Of a DNA stretch of 64,000 bases, positions 39,901 to 50,290 are shown one piece after another. The stretch comes from Anas platyrhynchos. Taxonomy: Eukaryota; Chordata; Aves; Anseriformes; Anatidae. Position numbers and translations under genes: made by a program. The notes under the pieces are model-generated. The model worked only from the letters and a program-made list of their open reading frames with translations, was not told where the DNA came from and made no database searches. The DNA is taken from positions 38,617,001 to 38,681,000 of the forward strand of contig NC_092587.1 in assembly GCF_047663525.1 (NCBI RefSeq), written 5' to 3'. The stretch's first letter is position 1. Every line of letters starts with the position of its first letter.

Positions 39901-42900
39901 GACCTGATGGGGACAAGTCAGCTTTTTCATAAGATTTGGATAGGATCCCTCAGATGAGGCTCATAAGTGAGAGTAGTTACTGGAGAATGTCAGCTTACTT
40001 TTTTTTTTGTGAAAAAACAGAAGAAATAGCACTTGTGTCTCTGATTATTAGTTACTCATCTTTCTGATATTTGGCTTGATACTGATGTTGCTTTATAGAT
40101 TATGAGGAACGAAGCTGCAGCAGGTAGTTTTTGTTCTTGCCAAATCCATAACCAAGTCTTCTGACATTATCCTCTTTAACCTTGATGCCAAGTAACATAC
40201 TATAAAGGATATCAAAATGTAGAGATTCTGATAATTCCAGGTTAATGAGATTTTTTTATTTTACTGAAGCGATTTTGTGTTCAGATAGCATAATTAAGAT
40301 AAACAAACTTCTTTGAGCACTGTTTAATTCTTTGTTCTAAGAAGAAAGTCTAACAAGAGTACGGCTCTATTGTCCAAGATGCATTTAACAAGAGCACACT
40401 ATTACTCTTACTTGGGAGTTATCCATGTAAACATTCAGATGAATGGGAGCAGCCTGGAAAGGAGTGTTGTTATGTTAGGACATAACATCACATAGAATTA
40501 TGCTGGGGAATAGAAGGGTTATGAAAAGAACAGGACCAAGATGCATTAGGTTTCTTCTATAAAGAAAACTAATGTTGTTTGTGGTATAATGAAATATAAT
40601 GTTGATGCTTCATTCATTTTTTCCACTTAAAGAGGAGAACCATTATATAAAACTGTTGAAAGTAAATCATTTTCCAGTTCAGTGCCTTATATCAAAACAA
40701 GGAATGGAGAAGGTTCTTCACAAGGCTGGCGATGAGGTGTTCACCCTAGAGATGGGGCATATCAGTCTCCATCAGGCTGACCAGCAGCTAGAACCTTACG
40801 CTCTCTAAGCAAGAGTTGTAATCATCAGATTGGGGTAGAAAATGTAGGTGGTTATATCACCTACTATCAGGGTGTGCTAGGCAGTACATGCACTAGAGGG
40901 GTGACATTCTACATTGTGTGGATAAGTTGGGCTGCACAGCATGACTGCAGAGTCATTTGCAGTGCTATGTACAACATTACATACTTAGCATCTTTCACAG
41001 AAATACAATTGCAAGTTGAGCTGTTTTGCTGCTCTGTCTGGGTGGGATTATGTACAGTGTTTTAGTAGTCTCTCCCAAATTCAACCCAGATAGCATACTG
41101 ACCAGCTGTTGAGATATTCTAAAATTGAGAGCAGCTCAGTCCTTCCTTCACAATGGATACCCTCGACACACAGTATTACCTGGTAATTTCCAGCCAGCCT
41201 TTTGATCTTTTTCCCTTCCACAAGTGAACTGCCTCATTCTCAAGATGGCACAGGAAGACTGGGTAGAAAAGGAAGAACTAAGCATTTAGTGATTCAAACT
41301 TGCAGTTGTCACTAATTGGCTAAAATAAAAGTTTTTAACATTTCTAGAAATACTTAGATGCCATCAAAAATAGTTTGTTCTTAAACAACTAGGCTTTAGG
41401 GCTTACTGAAGCTTCATTAAAACATTTTCTAACATTTACCTTTCTTCTCAGAGTTAGGACATAAACATTTCAAAAGTTTTTCTCATATTTTAACAGGTCA
41501 TGTGGACAGAATTGCCTTGCCAGAATTTTCATCTTCTTCTCTGTTGTGCTATCTTAGAATCTGAAAAACAGCAAATAATGGACAAGCACTATGGCTTTAA
41601 TGAAATATTAAAGGTACTAAGTTCTTATACATTATTTTAAATATTAATTATTTTTCTGGAGTGAATACAGTATGTTTGTATTTCATGTTTAGGGGGAATA
41701 GGTGTAGGAAAGGTCCATACTATCTTCAGAAGTGTGAATGTATGTTTAATACCTGTTTTTCATACTTTCAAAAAGGTTTATTGGATGCCTGTGGTTTGTA
41801 GTAAGATCATCAACAAATGGTTCTCTTGCTTAGACTGCTGCTTAGTATGTTTATTCTTAATATTTGCTTTGTCTTCTGTAGTCTCATTTGATATGTTTGA
41901 AAACGTGAAAACGTGAGCTGGGGTTAACTGGAAAGACTGGGTGGTTTGTCACATTTGGAAATACCATAGATTCTCCTTAAAGGTCTCAGATAGTGATGAA
42001 AGCCAGCAGTTAAATGCATCTTTCAGTACCTATTTTGTTAATGCAAATAGAGTATGTTCAGCACTTCACAGCTTAAGTGGCAAGCCTATGATACTTATTA
42101 GCAGTGCAGTACAGTATTACTATATTTTACAATACAGCATATTTTTCACAGCTTGTTACACTTACTGTTATTTGTGAATGTATTTTCAGCATATCAATGA
42201 GCTGTCCATGAAAATCGATGTGGAATACATACTCTGCAAAGCAGAAGCAATTTCTATGCAGATGATGAATTGCAAGGTAACGGTATTTTGAATCTATCTG
42301 TGAGCATTTCTAGACAGTGAAACTAGTAGTTGGCTCTAATTGTATATGTATGACTTGTGAAACAACTAAGTGTTTGAATATGATAAAGGGTGTGCTGTAT
42401 CTACATGGCACCTACATTCCAAAAGCCTATAAGCAAGATTAATGTTACAGGGAAATACTGTTCACGGGGGGGGGGAAGACGCATTGTGCCTTTTGACAGT
42501 AATTTCTTAACTCTGACTAAATAACCTGAGTACAAGTAATTTGATATTTGGTGTGCTCAGAAAAGATGAGGGGAAATACCCATTGCACTGAATGCATACC
42601 AAATGTATTTGACAGCAACTAATGGTTCACTCGATTTTAAAAAAATAATTTCAATAATATGAAGTGTAATTATAATAGTTATGTGGAGTTTTATTTTAGT
42701 GATGAAGATGATAATCAGTAAATGATTAGAGCCTTTTACTGTCTCTTTAAAAAGCAGATGCAGAAAACAATCTCTTTAATGGAAGTAGTGCTGGGAGAGA
42801 TGTTTGCAGTACAGCCAAATTCAGATGAATGATTACTTTATTTGGGGAGGGGGGGATTTTTAAATCTCATTTTTAAATGTAATTACAGTGTTGGGCTGTT

Positions 42901-43126
42901 TTTTCCTTCTCTTTTACAGGAATTGCCTCAAGCAGTTAGTGAGATCCTGGGCATAGAAAGCAGTTCCGTAACACCAGATTCAGATACTGGAGAGGATGAA
43001 AGTGCAACAGTGCTGAGCTGTCCTACGTCGTTGTATCAGAGTATCTCAACACCTGTAACTGCTGCCAATGGAACAAGAGAAAGCACTCAACAGATGTCTG
43101 AGACGCAGACCTTGACACCTGCATAA
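12971..43126 (+). CDS. TBC1D15: TBC1D15, RAB7 GTPase-activating protein (17 coding exons, complete)
   Basis: Joining 17 exons gives 2004 nt, a 667-residue protein and stop TAA at 43124-43126, with every junction in phase and flanked by GT...AG. The product is a Rab GTPase-activating protein. The family stimulates RAB7 GTP hydrolysis, binds FIS1 on mitochondria and limits autophagosome growth in mitophagy. Residues about 9-220 form the PH-like N-terminal domain (DUF3548 family). FEVI at 278-281 fits an LC3-interacting motif. The TBC domain runs from about 327 to 545: RxxxW at R333/W337, the arginine-finger motif IEKDVNR at 392-398 (D395, R398), and the glutamine-finger YVQ at 433-435. All are intact, so the GAP should be active. 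The acidic, Ser/Thr-rich tail (600-667) is the most divergent part. The length matches the shorter human isoform (674 residues as I remember it). Identification rests on near-continuous similarity to recalled vertebrate TBC1D15. Confidence 0.97.
13207..13235 (+). other. Predicted G-quadruplex motif in intron 1
   Basis: Four runs of at least four G on the plus strand (GGGG, GGGG, GGGGG, GGGGG), the last three separated by single T loops. It lies about 215 bp after the first donor site, on the non-template strand. Confidence 0.65.
13306..13922 (-). mobile_element. CR1 LINE 3' end (minus strand)
   Basis: On the plus strand this reads as the reverse complement of CR1: CACAGAGTGGTTTGGGTTGG, then the blocks CCATGGGCAGGGACACCTCC, AGCACCTCCAGAGATGGGGC, TCACCACCCTCTGAGGGAAG and GACCTGCTGGCCATGC. 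The full order of a 600-bp CR1 3' end is present. The minus-strand frame still shows the RT C-terminal [16 protein letters not shown] remnant. Truncated at its 5' end near 13920. Confidence 0.93.
17588..18085 (-). mobile_element. CR1 LINE 3' end with internal deletion (minus strand)
   Basis: Same family and orientation as the copy at 13.3 kb: ACAGAATGGTTTGGGTTGGA through CACCACCCTCTGAAGGAAGA, ending near GCACGTTGCCAGCTCAGTAC. About 130 bp of the usual sequence between the AAGCCCCCTTTAGGCACTGG block and the CTCCAGATGGGGTCTCATGA block is missing. The RT remnant on the minus strand ([17 protein letters not shown]) remains open for about 100 codons. Confidence 0.92.
19230..19257. repeat. Perfect 14-bp tandem duplication
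   Basis: TTTCGCTTGTCATG occurs twice back to back (19230-19243, 19244-19257). Intronic and probably a replication-slippage product. Confidence 0.9.
21022..21985 (-). mobile_element. CR1 LINE 3' end, longest recent copy (minus strand)
   Basis: Begins with AGAATCATAGAATACCCTGA and follows a different CR1 subfamily from the 13 and 17 kb copies (GTCCAACTCCTGACCCTGCA; CCCTGGGGAGCCTGTCCCAG; GCCTCCTGGCTGCCAGGGCA). It continues into the reverse-transcriptase coding part: minus-strand translation gives [20 protein letters not shown] and, in another frame, DLGVLVGSK, so a frameshift has split the frame. About 0.96 kb, truncated at its 5' end and followed by a T-run/A-run pair. Confidence 0.9.
21981..22023. 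repeat. Adjacent poly(T) and poly(A) tracts
   Basis: T-rich tract interrupted by single C, followed without spacer by about 12 A. Self-complementary, and marks the 5'-truncation edge of the CR1 at 21.0 kb. Confidence 0.8.
22895..22945 (+). mobile_element. CR1 tail remnant (plus strand)
   Basis: GTGACCTCTAGAGGTCTCTT followed by CCAAGCAGTATTTTTGTGAT matches the sense 3' terminus of CR1. The upstream 100 bp may belong to it but is too diverged to call. Confidence 0.6.
24072..24170 (+). CDS. TBC1D15: TBC1D15 exon 2
   Basis: 99 nt, residues 9-41 ([17 protein letters not shown]...), phase 0 at both ends. Acceptor TTATAG, donor AAG|GTATTG. Start of the PH-like domain. Confidence 0.96.
24402..24476 (+). 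CDS. TBC1D15: TBC1D15 exon 3
   Basis: 75 nt, residues 42-66 ([15 protein letters not shown]...). Acceptor TTGTAG, donor AAG|GTATGT. Confidence 0.96.
25105..25243 (+). CDS. TBC1D15: TBC1D15 exon 4
   Basis: 139 nt from residue 67 ([15 protein letters not shown]...SYEAEWDMV), ends one base into codon 113. Acceptor GCTTAG, donor GAG|GTACTT. Confidence 0.96.
25742..25763. repeat. (AAAT)n microsatellite
   Basis: About five AAAT units in intron 4 of TBC1D15. Confidence 0.85.
26671..26881 (+). CDS. TBC1D15: TBC1D15 exon 5
   Basis: 211 nt, residues 113-182 plus two bases ([20 protein letters not shown]...). Acceptor TTTAAG, donor TGA|GTAAGT. Core of the PH-like N-terminal domain. Confidence 0.96.
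26882..30584. other. TBC1D15 intron 5 (3.7 kb)
   Basis: Contains an ATTT microsatellite, a T run near 28950, an A run near 29731-29752 and one long open frame on the minus strand (27289-27747) that I do not recognise. No exon homologous to known TBC1D15 sequence is seen. Confidence 0.8.
28527..28550. repeat. (ATTT)6 microsatellite
   Basis: Six perfect ATTT units in intron 5 of TBC1D15. Confidence 0.9.
30585..30687 (+). CDS. TBC1D15: TBC1D15 exon 6
   Basis: 103 nt, residues 183-217 ([20 protein letters not shown]...GLLQ). Acceptor TTGCAG, donor CAA|GTATGC. A longer isoform in mammals inserts 17 residues directly after this exon. Confidence 0.96.
31629..31826 (+). CDS. TBC1D15: TBC1D15 exon 7
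   Basis: 198 nt, residues 218-283 ([20 protein letters not shown]...GFEVITR). Acceptor CACAG, donor CGA|GTGAGT. Carries FEVI (278-281), a candidate LC3-interacting motif. Confidence 0.97.
33308..33436 (+). CDS. TBC1D15: TBC1D15 exon 8
   Basis: 129 nt, residues 284-326 ([20 protein letters not shown]...). Acceptor TTTCAG, donor GGG|GTAACT. Linker leading into the TBC domain. Confidence 0.96.
35338..35441 (+). CDS. TBC1D15: TBC1D15 exon 9
   Basis: 104 nt, residues 327-360 plus two bases ([20 protein letters not shown]...). Holds TBC motif RxxxW (R333, W337). Acceptor CCCTAG, donor AC|GTGAGT. Confidence 0.97.
35653..35674. repeat. Poly(A) tract in TBC1D15 intron 9
   Basis: About 20 consecutive A roughly 50 bp before the exon 10 acceptor. 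Confidence 0.85.
35721..35815 (+). CDS. TBC1D15: TBC1D15 exon 10
   Basis: 95 nt, residues 361-392 plus one base ([20 protein letters not shown]...). Acceptor TTCAG, donor TAG|GTAAAT. Confidence 0.97.
36371..36487 (+). CDS. TBC1D15: TBC1D15 exon 11 (arginine finger)
   Basis: 117 nt, residues 393-431 plus one base ([20 protein letters not shown]...). Completes IxxDxxR with D395 and catalytic R398, equivalent to human D397/R400 in the 674-residue isoform as recalled. Acceptor TTTTAG, donor TAG|GTAAGT. Confidence 0.97.
38259..38359 (+). CDS. TBC1D15: TBC1D15 exon 12 (glutamine finger)
   Basis: 101 nt, residues 432-465 ([20 protein letters not shown]...). The YVQ glutamine finger is Q435. Acceptor ATTGAG (a GAG acceptor, weaker than CAG), donor ATG|GTAAAA. 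Confidence 0.96.
39086..39185 (+). CDS. TBC1D15: TBC1D15 exon 13
   Basis: 100 nt, residues 466-498 plus one base ([20 protein letters not shown]...). Acceptor TCCAG, donor TAG|GTAGGT. Confidence 0.97.
39479..39527. repeat. (TG)n(TA)n microsatellite plus C run before exon 14
   Basis: TG repeat passing into TA repeat, then about eleven C, ending about 47 bp before the exon 14 acceptor. Confidence 0.9.
39575..39672 (+). CDS. TBC1D15: TBC1D15 exon 14
   Basis: 98 nt, residues 499-531 ([20 protein letters not shown]...). Acceptor CCTAG, donor GAG|GTAAGC. Late TBC-domain helices. Confidence 0.97.
39673..41496. other. TBC1D15 intron 14 (1.8 kb)
   Basis: AT-rich sequence without recognised genes. 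A somewhat less AT-rich patch at 40680-41100 may be an old repeat, but I cannot place it in a family. Confidence 0.7.
41497..41613 (+). CDS. TBC1D15: TBC1D15 exon 15
   Basis: 117 nt, residues 532-570 ([20 protein letters not shown]...). Acceptor AACAG, donor AAG|GTACTA. Confidence 0.97.
42190..42276 (+). CDS. TBC1D15: TBC1D15 exon 16
   Basis: 87 nt, residues 571-599 ([20 protein letters not shown]...). Acceptor TTCAG, donor AAG|GTAACG. Confidence 0.97.
42920..43126 (+). CDS. TBC1D15: TBC1D15 exon 17, last coding exon
   Basis: 207 nt with stop, residues 600-667 ([20 protein letters not shown]...ending TLTPA). Acceptor TTACAG. Low-complexity acidic and Ser/Thr-rich tail, about five residues shorter than the human tail as recalled. 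Confidence 0.97.
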   Translation, partial: ELPQAVSEILGIESSSVTPDSDTGEDESATVLSCPTSLYQSISTPVTAANGTRESTQQMSETQTLTPA

Positions 43127-43863
43127 TTACAGTTGATTAAATTGAAGAAAGACTTTACTGAGCACGTTTTTTCCAAGCACTTGAGAGATGGATATTTAAA
43201 TTTGGTGTTGATTAAGCTTTAAGGTTGGAAAGAAAATCTGTACTGTAATGCTCTTGCATTAAAGCTTTACGACATGACTCAACTTAACTATTTTTGTAGT
43301 TTCTTCTACCAAAATAGCCTTTTGTTTTCAATAACATTCCTTAATATTTTTGTAGCCAAGTGCATTTTCTTTTTGCTGGTGAACTGGAAATGAATGGAGA
43401 TTAAGAAAGAAAAGTACATATATGGAAAGTACATATTTGCTGAGCTTTCACACATCGATCTAAGATGGTGTGAGTTCTTTGATTTGAGCAGATTCACAAT
43501 AGGCCAGCTGAAGCTGCTGTAAAAAAAAAATCAAGCTGAAGAGATGCTGATGTGTTAAAGATCATTTTGTAAATGAATGGGTTTTCCTTATCTCAAATGT
43601 TTACAAAAATACTTGTAAGTATTTGTTGCTGGTTGAATGTAGATTTGAAATGGACATTTTTACATACGGTTTAATGTCCAAATACTGATTTTTGTGTAAC
43701 TGGGAGTGGATGAACAGTATATTTTTACATTAACATATCTTCACTTTATATATGCATATATATATATATTTACACACATACACTATATACACAGATGTTT
43801 GTGAATACTAGAAGGATAGTCATATTTTCAATATCTGAATAAACTTGACTGTTCATTCATATG
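43127..43863 (+). other. TBC1D15: TBC1D15 3' UTR (minimum extent)
   Basis: AT-rich sequence after the stop. Polyadenylation signals: ATTAAA at 43258-43263, AATAAA at 43838-43843 and AATAAA at 44251-44256. A TA/CA-rich simple repeat lies at 43746-43792, and a short duplicated AAAGTACATAT at about 43411-43436. The real end could also be further right (AATAAA at 47777-47782). Confidence 0.6.
43838..43843 (+). terminator. TBC1D15: AATAAA polyadenylation signal, candidate main end of TBC1D15
   Basis: Canonical hexamer 712 bp after the stop codon. An ATTAAA 130 bp after the stop (43258) is an earlier alternative. Confidence 0.45.
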
Positions 43864-46800
43864 AATCAGTTTGACCAAATTAATGAGCAGCTCAAACTTG
43901 GGCTCTTTTTCAAAACTATTTTCTAACTGAAGGAAACTTTCATGGGAATACATTCAGTCTTACACCTAAGGTCATTTTGCAAATAATTTCTTGCAAATTT
44001 ACTAATGTTTATCTTTGCTAATATATTAACGGATCAATTAACTACTTACACTTTTTATGCCAAGATTATTTGGAGAATCAATAAGCAGGTTATTAAAAAA
44101 GTAATCACAATTAACGTTAATGCATTTTTTGTATATGCAAAAGGCAGTGTGAGTTTATTCCATGCCACAATGATGTCCTTTGACGTTATGTGAAATTTAA
44201 CATAACTGATTCAGTGTATTCGTTATTTGGTAACTACTGTACATATATAAAATAAAAATCAAAGCTGATTTAGTGTTTTTAATTAAATCATATTTAGAGA
44301 AAAAATCTAGTTGTCTCGTTGTTGATCTAATCATGAGATAGAGGGGACAGCTAGCAACCATTAGTCCATTGATATATATTTTATGTGCAATGAAGAGCAG
44401 GGGGGATATCTGTTTCTTACAGAGTGGAGCATGCCTGTCATCTCTGGGCTGTTGATGCTGGATATGGAGGAGCTCGCTTTTCTTCTGGAGCAGTTTGCTA
44501 TTACAAATGGTATTTGTACCATATAAAGCCAAATACAAGCAATACAAAAAGGCTTTAATAGATAAATCAAGTTGTTACAACAATTTGAGACCTGATCAAA
44601 CTTCTCACACCAGTTGTGAACAGGCACTGAAGAGCTGAATCAGTATAGGCTTTGTTTTTAATATCGTCAGTGCGCTATCTCTCATCAGCTAATAAGAAAA
44701 TCTTACGCGTTGAGAGTCAAGGATTCACCACAGCTCAGCATATCTATAGCCTTTCATTTCCTGCTCAGGAAATTACTGTGAAGCATCATGCCTTTGTTCA
44801 CTGTGGAGCATTGTGCTTCCTGGCAGCTCATTTAACATGGTGTAGAATACAAAAAGGCATTAAAATTTATATAATCAACACTGTGGTGCAAATATACTAA
44901 GCAAGTTAGTTTCAGTGTTTTTGGAGCACCTAGTTCACTTTGAAGTGTACTTGTTAAATATTTTTGTCAAAAATTAAGATGAAACTAGGGAAGGGAAACA
45001 TCTAAAACTGGGAAATGTAATGCATGAGTCTGTCAATTGACTGTGCATGGGTCTTAGTTATTCGGGATACGCAGTCACAAAATTACACGCAACATTAAGA
45101 TCTTGAACTAATAATTGGGTGAATATTTAAGTGCTTAGGAAAAGTGTATTTAAGGGGGATTCTGTAATTTCTTAAAAAAAATCAGTTGTGACTAACAAAT
45201 ACTACCAGCCCTGTGAGGGAAAAAAAAAAAAAGTTTGCCTTTCCTTTTTGGGTCTAATTATCGACCTTTTCCCTTTGCCTGAAGTACTTGGATGTCAAGG
45301 ATGAGAAGGCTGATCCTGAACTACAGAGAGCAGCTGCTATAGAAGGCTTGGAGTAGGTAGGCTTACTTTGCTTCCCAGCAGTGAGATGCCCATTGCAGTG
45401 TTCATTATCTGTAGTTTCTTTCCTGCTGACAGGCAGGCTGCAGGAGTTGCATTCACAAGCAACCTCATCCTCCTCCAACCTGTTCCTGATCGTTGGGGAT
45501 GGATATAGTTTAAGCTGAGACTGCACGCACTGTGAGAGGCCTTAATCAGGATTGTGATTGCTAACAAAAATGCCATGGGTTGGAAGTTCTGGATGTGTGA
45601 TTATGTATTTAATACTCAAATTACTTAGATTGCTGAGAATTAACAAATATGAATTAATTCCGACTATAGTTTTGGCTACAATTGTTAGGATATAAAGCAA
45701 TAATTGTAAGCAGGTTCCTGCAAACCTGTTTTTTAATGCTTGAACTTGAAGGTAGTTATATTTTGGGGGTGTGTATTTAAAACTTCATGCTTTTTAGTCT
45801 TAGTATTCTAATAGTACCTGTTCCAAGGTAAAATTTACACTTACGTACCCTTCTCCTTAAAAGATGTTTTTCCCTTTTGAGCCTGTTCAGGCAATTTTAT
45901 TTGCCTGGAAAGTAATTTCTTGAGGCTTTGAGAGCAAGAGGTTACTGTACAAAAGAGAATTTTCTAAAGGTTCTTGGGAGTTTGGACTAATGTCAATGTT
46001 TATAGAATGGATTTGGTAGTGGCAGGTCTAAAAATCTTATAGAAGGGTGATGCTGTACTTAATTGCTCATCATTAATACTCCAGTTACATTGAATGGATT
46101 TAGCACAGGTGTGCCTGTCCTGTTCATCTATAATCACTGTATTTGTACCCAGCAAGCATCATAGCAAGTGGCCTTCAAACCCATGTCAGGAGTGGAGGTT
46201 CAGTGTTAGCAATAGTTGTGGGTAATTTCTCTCAATATTAAGGCTACATATACTAACGGGTCCTGATCGCTTTGAGAACCAGCTATGGAAATACTGTGAT
46301 GTTGACTGTATTAGCAATTTGTTCCCATTGATCTGTAGTTTAATTAAAATGAAGGTGTTCAACAAGCCCAGCTTTGTTGCTAACATTTTTATATAACACA
46401 TTTGCTTTTTTTTCTAATAGACAAACTTACAATGCTTATGTTGCTGCCTCAGGTACTCTCTCTAGGTTTTCTCACGTATTGCTCTCTGAAAAATTTGTTG
46501 GCTCCCAATCAATGTAAGCAGTGAGGATACTTTCAGATGTGTTATTGAGCTCTGAATCAAAATTCCATAGTGGGAACTTAGTAGAAAGCAGTCAAAAGTA
46601 TTCTTGCAGCTCTTATTTCTAAATATAATAGTTCAAAATAAGTTTGGGACAATTTCTTCACTTTTAAAAACTAATTTCCTGCTACAGGACTCTTTTCTAA
46701 ACTTGAAAAATAGATTTTACTGTAAATGGTTTGGCATTCAGAATTTAGACCATAGACAGATGTTTTGGTGCCACTGACACATCTCATGCATGTCCTGGTG

Positions 46801-47956
46801 TGCTGCAAATGGAGCCTTGCCAAGTTATAGGGACTGCATTTCCATAGGCAACTTGTATGTTCTCAACTTGTTCCATGTTGGACAACAAAGGAAAGTGCTG
46901 CTGAGGTTACTGGAATTTTAAAAGTGCATCTGAGAATTGATTGACATTAAAAATGGGTGATTTAAGTGGGCTGTGAGGAGGAATAATCGCTTGCTTAGGA
47001 AGTGTTGAGCATTTTTCAGTCTCTCATTTAACTGATATTCCCGTACAGATGCAATTTAAGATTGAAGTTGTTTGTTCCACAGGCTGTAGAAAACTGGCTG
47101 GTAACAAGATTTTGTCTGTAGCTGACTAAATATCGTAAAATATATTTTTCTTTCAAACCTGTTGCCTGTTTTCTGAACACTTCCAGACAGTGGTTGGTGC
47201 CACCTCTGTCTGTGTGAAAGAGCCGTGACAGCGGCTGGTGCTTGTTCACAGGGGAGAAATTCTCTGAGCTGTTCTGTGGTGGGAAGTCCCAACCCTGGGT
47301 TCTGCACATGTGCTCATGTACCTGTACCTGGCTCAATAGTTGTGACTACGTGAGCATTGACAAGACACAGCTACATAACGGAGCATTCAGATTTCATATA
47401 TGTCTGCAATTAGGTTTGATTTAAAGATACTTTCAAACGCTTTTTCATGGTATTAAAAACCAAAATGAATTGTGCTTCATGTTTAGTGGGACCTGATAAC
47501 TCTGCTGTTCAATTAAGTGATGTTATTGCGGTGCAGGTCTTATATAAATTAAGCTTGAAATTCATTGTTCATTTAAGTGGGGATTTTAACCATAAACATT
47601 TTCTCGGGAACGTTTGCTCTGTTTTCATGTTAAATCACTATCTTAGGCACAAATTGAATTTTCTGATGCATTCTGAACAAAAAAATATAGAGTGTAGGAT
47701 GTCACTTTTTGCTTCATCCGAAATAAATTTTAGAAGTTAGTCATAAATGTATATTTCAAACTGTCCTTGTAATTCAAATAAATTAAATCTTCTAAAACAG
47801 TTCCGTTTTGAAAGAATTGGATTATAATGCATATTTTGATTATACAGGATACATGCACCACATGGTAACATTAGTCCTTAGGCCTTTTCTGTACATATCT
47901 TGTTATTAACCAAGGTGAGCACTTCAGGAGACTGCTGCTACTTGTTTCCTCCGTGT
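43864..47956. other. Intergenic or extended 3' UTR, no feature recognised
   Basis: AT-rich sequence with no recognised gene. It has an AATAAA at 44251 and another at 47777, and an A run near 45220. It could be an extended TBC1D15 3' UTR, but nothing in the sequence decides this. Confidence 0.6.
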
Positions 47957-48335
47957 ACAGTGTGGTTGGCCCCAGCAAGGAGGCAGGCACTTGCTCAGCC
48001 TCTCGCTCCCCTCTCATGAAATGTGGAGATAGTTGGAGAAAGTGAGAAGAGCCACGGATGACAGTGAAAGCAAAAGCTGCTCCTGCAAGCGAACTACAAA
48101 GAGGATTTCATTAATTACTTTGGTCACTTGGGGTCAGCTGTCCTGGCTGCTTCTGCTCCCAACCTTGTGTGCACCCCTGGGCTAAGAAGAGACAAAACCT
48201 CAATGCTGTGCATGCACTGCCCAGCAGTAGCCAAAATGGTGGTGTTACTGGCACTGCTTTAGCCATGAATGTAAAGCACAGCACCATATGGACTACCGTG
48301 AGGAAAGTTAACTCCATCCCAGCCACACCCAGTCC
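47957..48335 (+). mobile_element. Avian endogenous retrovirus LTR fragment, copy 1
   Basis: Shares order and wording with the second copy at 50.77 kb: the GCCCCAGCAAGGAGGCAGGC start, GCAAAAGCTGCTCCTGCAAG, GGGGTCAGCTGTCCTGGCTG, and the end block AGTTAACTCCATCCCAGCCA. It resembles a widespread bird LTR that I know from memory. The family name (TguLTR5-like) is a guess. No coding part is attached. Confidence 0.65.
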
Positions 48336-48949
48336 AATATGAAAACAGCCAGACTTGATGGTGTGCGACCTCATGCTACCCTAAATTAATCCTTCCTAGT
48401 GAAGATGACACTTTTAAAATGCCCACTTATACTTAACACAGAAATGGTTGTAGTACACAGAAGCAAATTTTGTTGTCATTCTGTTGCCTGTCATTAACTC
48501 TGCAAGGTGAAACATCAGAAACTTTGCCACAATACTCTTGGTATTTTAATTAGTCCACTTGTCCCTTAAGTTACCTGGGTGCATGCCAGCTTTGGGCATT
48601 GGTGTAGGAGAGCTTCAGTGCCCTTCAGGTTTTAATGCTAAAGCAACTGATGCAGGAGACCAAGATCTTTAAAGTACAGGTATGTGATTTCATGGACTCG
48701 ATAATTCCTTGAGCAGCAAGGCAATACAGCTTCTGCTAGGAAAAGTGGCTGTCCAGATCGTTTGTTCTCTTCCTTGTGCTACTACCCTATTAGTGCTGGT
48801 ATGATCAATTTGTGCAGATGTGTGGTAAATCACATGAAGGACCTGAAATGTTTCAGAGCTAACCAGTTCTCTTAGCCAGATCAATCATCCTGCACATTTT
48901 TTCACCACGAGTGTGTTTACCTGAGTATACACATACAGCAAGTTTGTTA

Positions 48950-50290
48950 AAATCATGGATTCACGACATTGGAAGGCACTTTTAAAAGCTTGTGAATATA
49001 GACTAGCAAGAGCATCTCCTGTTGGAAGGCAGATCTTGCTTCTGCCATATGCTTGCTTGTCTTAGCTCTTCTTAAAGGCTTCCAATAACATCGGGTCCAC
49101 AACTGCTGCAGGCAACTCTTCCATGGCCTGGTGTTTCTTGCTGTCAGAAGCCTTTGCTCACACTGAACTGGGAGTGCTTACTGACATGGAAAACATTGCT
49201 TCTTCCAGCAATCTTCTGTGTAGATAGTTTCGTCCTTTTCTCTTGCTTAGGCCAAAAACCCACAAACAAACAAAACCCCAAACCAAACAAACCCTACCAT
49301 AATTACCATAGCTTTTTTATGTACAGATCACCTTTCTTTGCACTCCTATAGATGTTCTCTGGACAAGAGATGATCCGTATAATTTTTATTTTTTCAATGT
49401 CGGGATGTAAACTGGCTAAAGTAGCCTGGGTGAGATCACCTGTATTGAAGAGGACTGGAAGATAACTGTAAATCTTGCAGGCTATTACCCAAACACGTTT
49501 CAGGTGTTTGTATTTTCAGGGTAGACTGAATGATCACTTTCAGCTGGTGGTTTTCTGTAGCCTCTGACTCCCTGGATATGAGCTCTGCTTTCTCTTGTAA
49601 TTGTGTGGCTTGTCTGTAAGCAGCTTGCCACCATCACTCACCCAAGATCTATTTAGATTTTGTAACTGTTGAGCATCTCTGAGTTAAATACAATCTGAAA
49701 ACTCAAAGGTGGTCACTGTGTTCCTGTTCTGGGTGGTCACTTTGGCCTGTTCTTAATTAGTATAGGAGTGAGGGTAGGTACTTGTGGCTCTCCTGTTTTC
49801 TACAACCCTTCCATTTAACACTGAACCCACTCTTTTGTCCAATCTCTTAGTTTCATCTGCACTTTTCCTTATCTGTCTTGTGAGAGTGTTATGAGAGACC
49901 ATGGCAAAAGCTTCACCACCATCAAGATTGATGATGTGAGTTGTTTTGCCTTGGTCCACAGGACTGGCATAGGAGGAAATGAGATTTACTCGACTCGATT
50001 TGTTCTCAGCAAATCCATCTTGACTGTTTAATCATCTGTTATCTTTTAGGTTCTTACAAATAATTTTGCTACTACTGTTTTCCCCCCAGAATTAAATCAG
50101 GCTGGTCCAGAACTCTTCAGCCCTTCCTCCCCCCATATCTTTTTAAAGATAGGCATCATTTAAGTATTTTTTTCATGTGTCCATCCTCTGAGCTATCAAA
50201 ATAATTATTGATGGCTGAGATTTAATGAGCCTACTCTGTTAGCATAGCTTCTGCACCATGTTATTTCCTAAGATCAGATTTAACCCAAGT
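48950..50290 (-). mobile_element. Ancient CR1 LINE, about 1.3 kb (minus strand)
   Basis: Reads backwards as the 3' part of an old CR1: the terminus ATGGATTCACGACATTGGAA, the block AAGGCTTCCAATAACATCGG, TCCACAACTGCTGCAGGCAA and CACTGAACTGGGAGTGCTTA. Further along it carries a decayed reverse-transcriptase segment (minus-strand peptide GGEAFAMVSHNTLTRQIRKS, aligning with the DLSKAFDTVSHNIL region of CR1 RT) and TTTGTTCTCAGCAAATCCAT. Much more diverged than the three CR1 copies in TBC1D15 intron 1. Confidence 0.75.

Noticed and set aside
42842..43126. Start of the last TBC1D15 exon at 42842
   Set aside because: The upstream 78 bases are intron: the conserved sequence starts after TTTACAG at 42920, in phase with exon 16.
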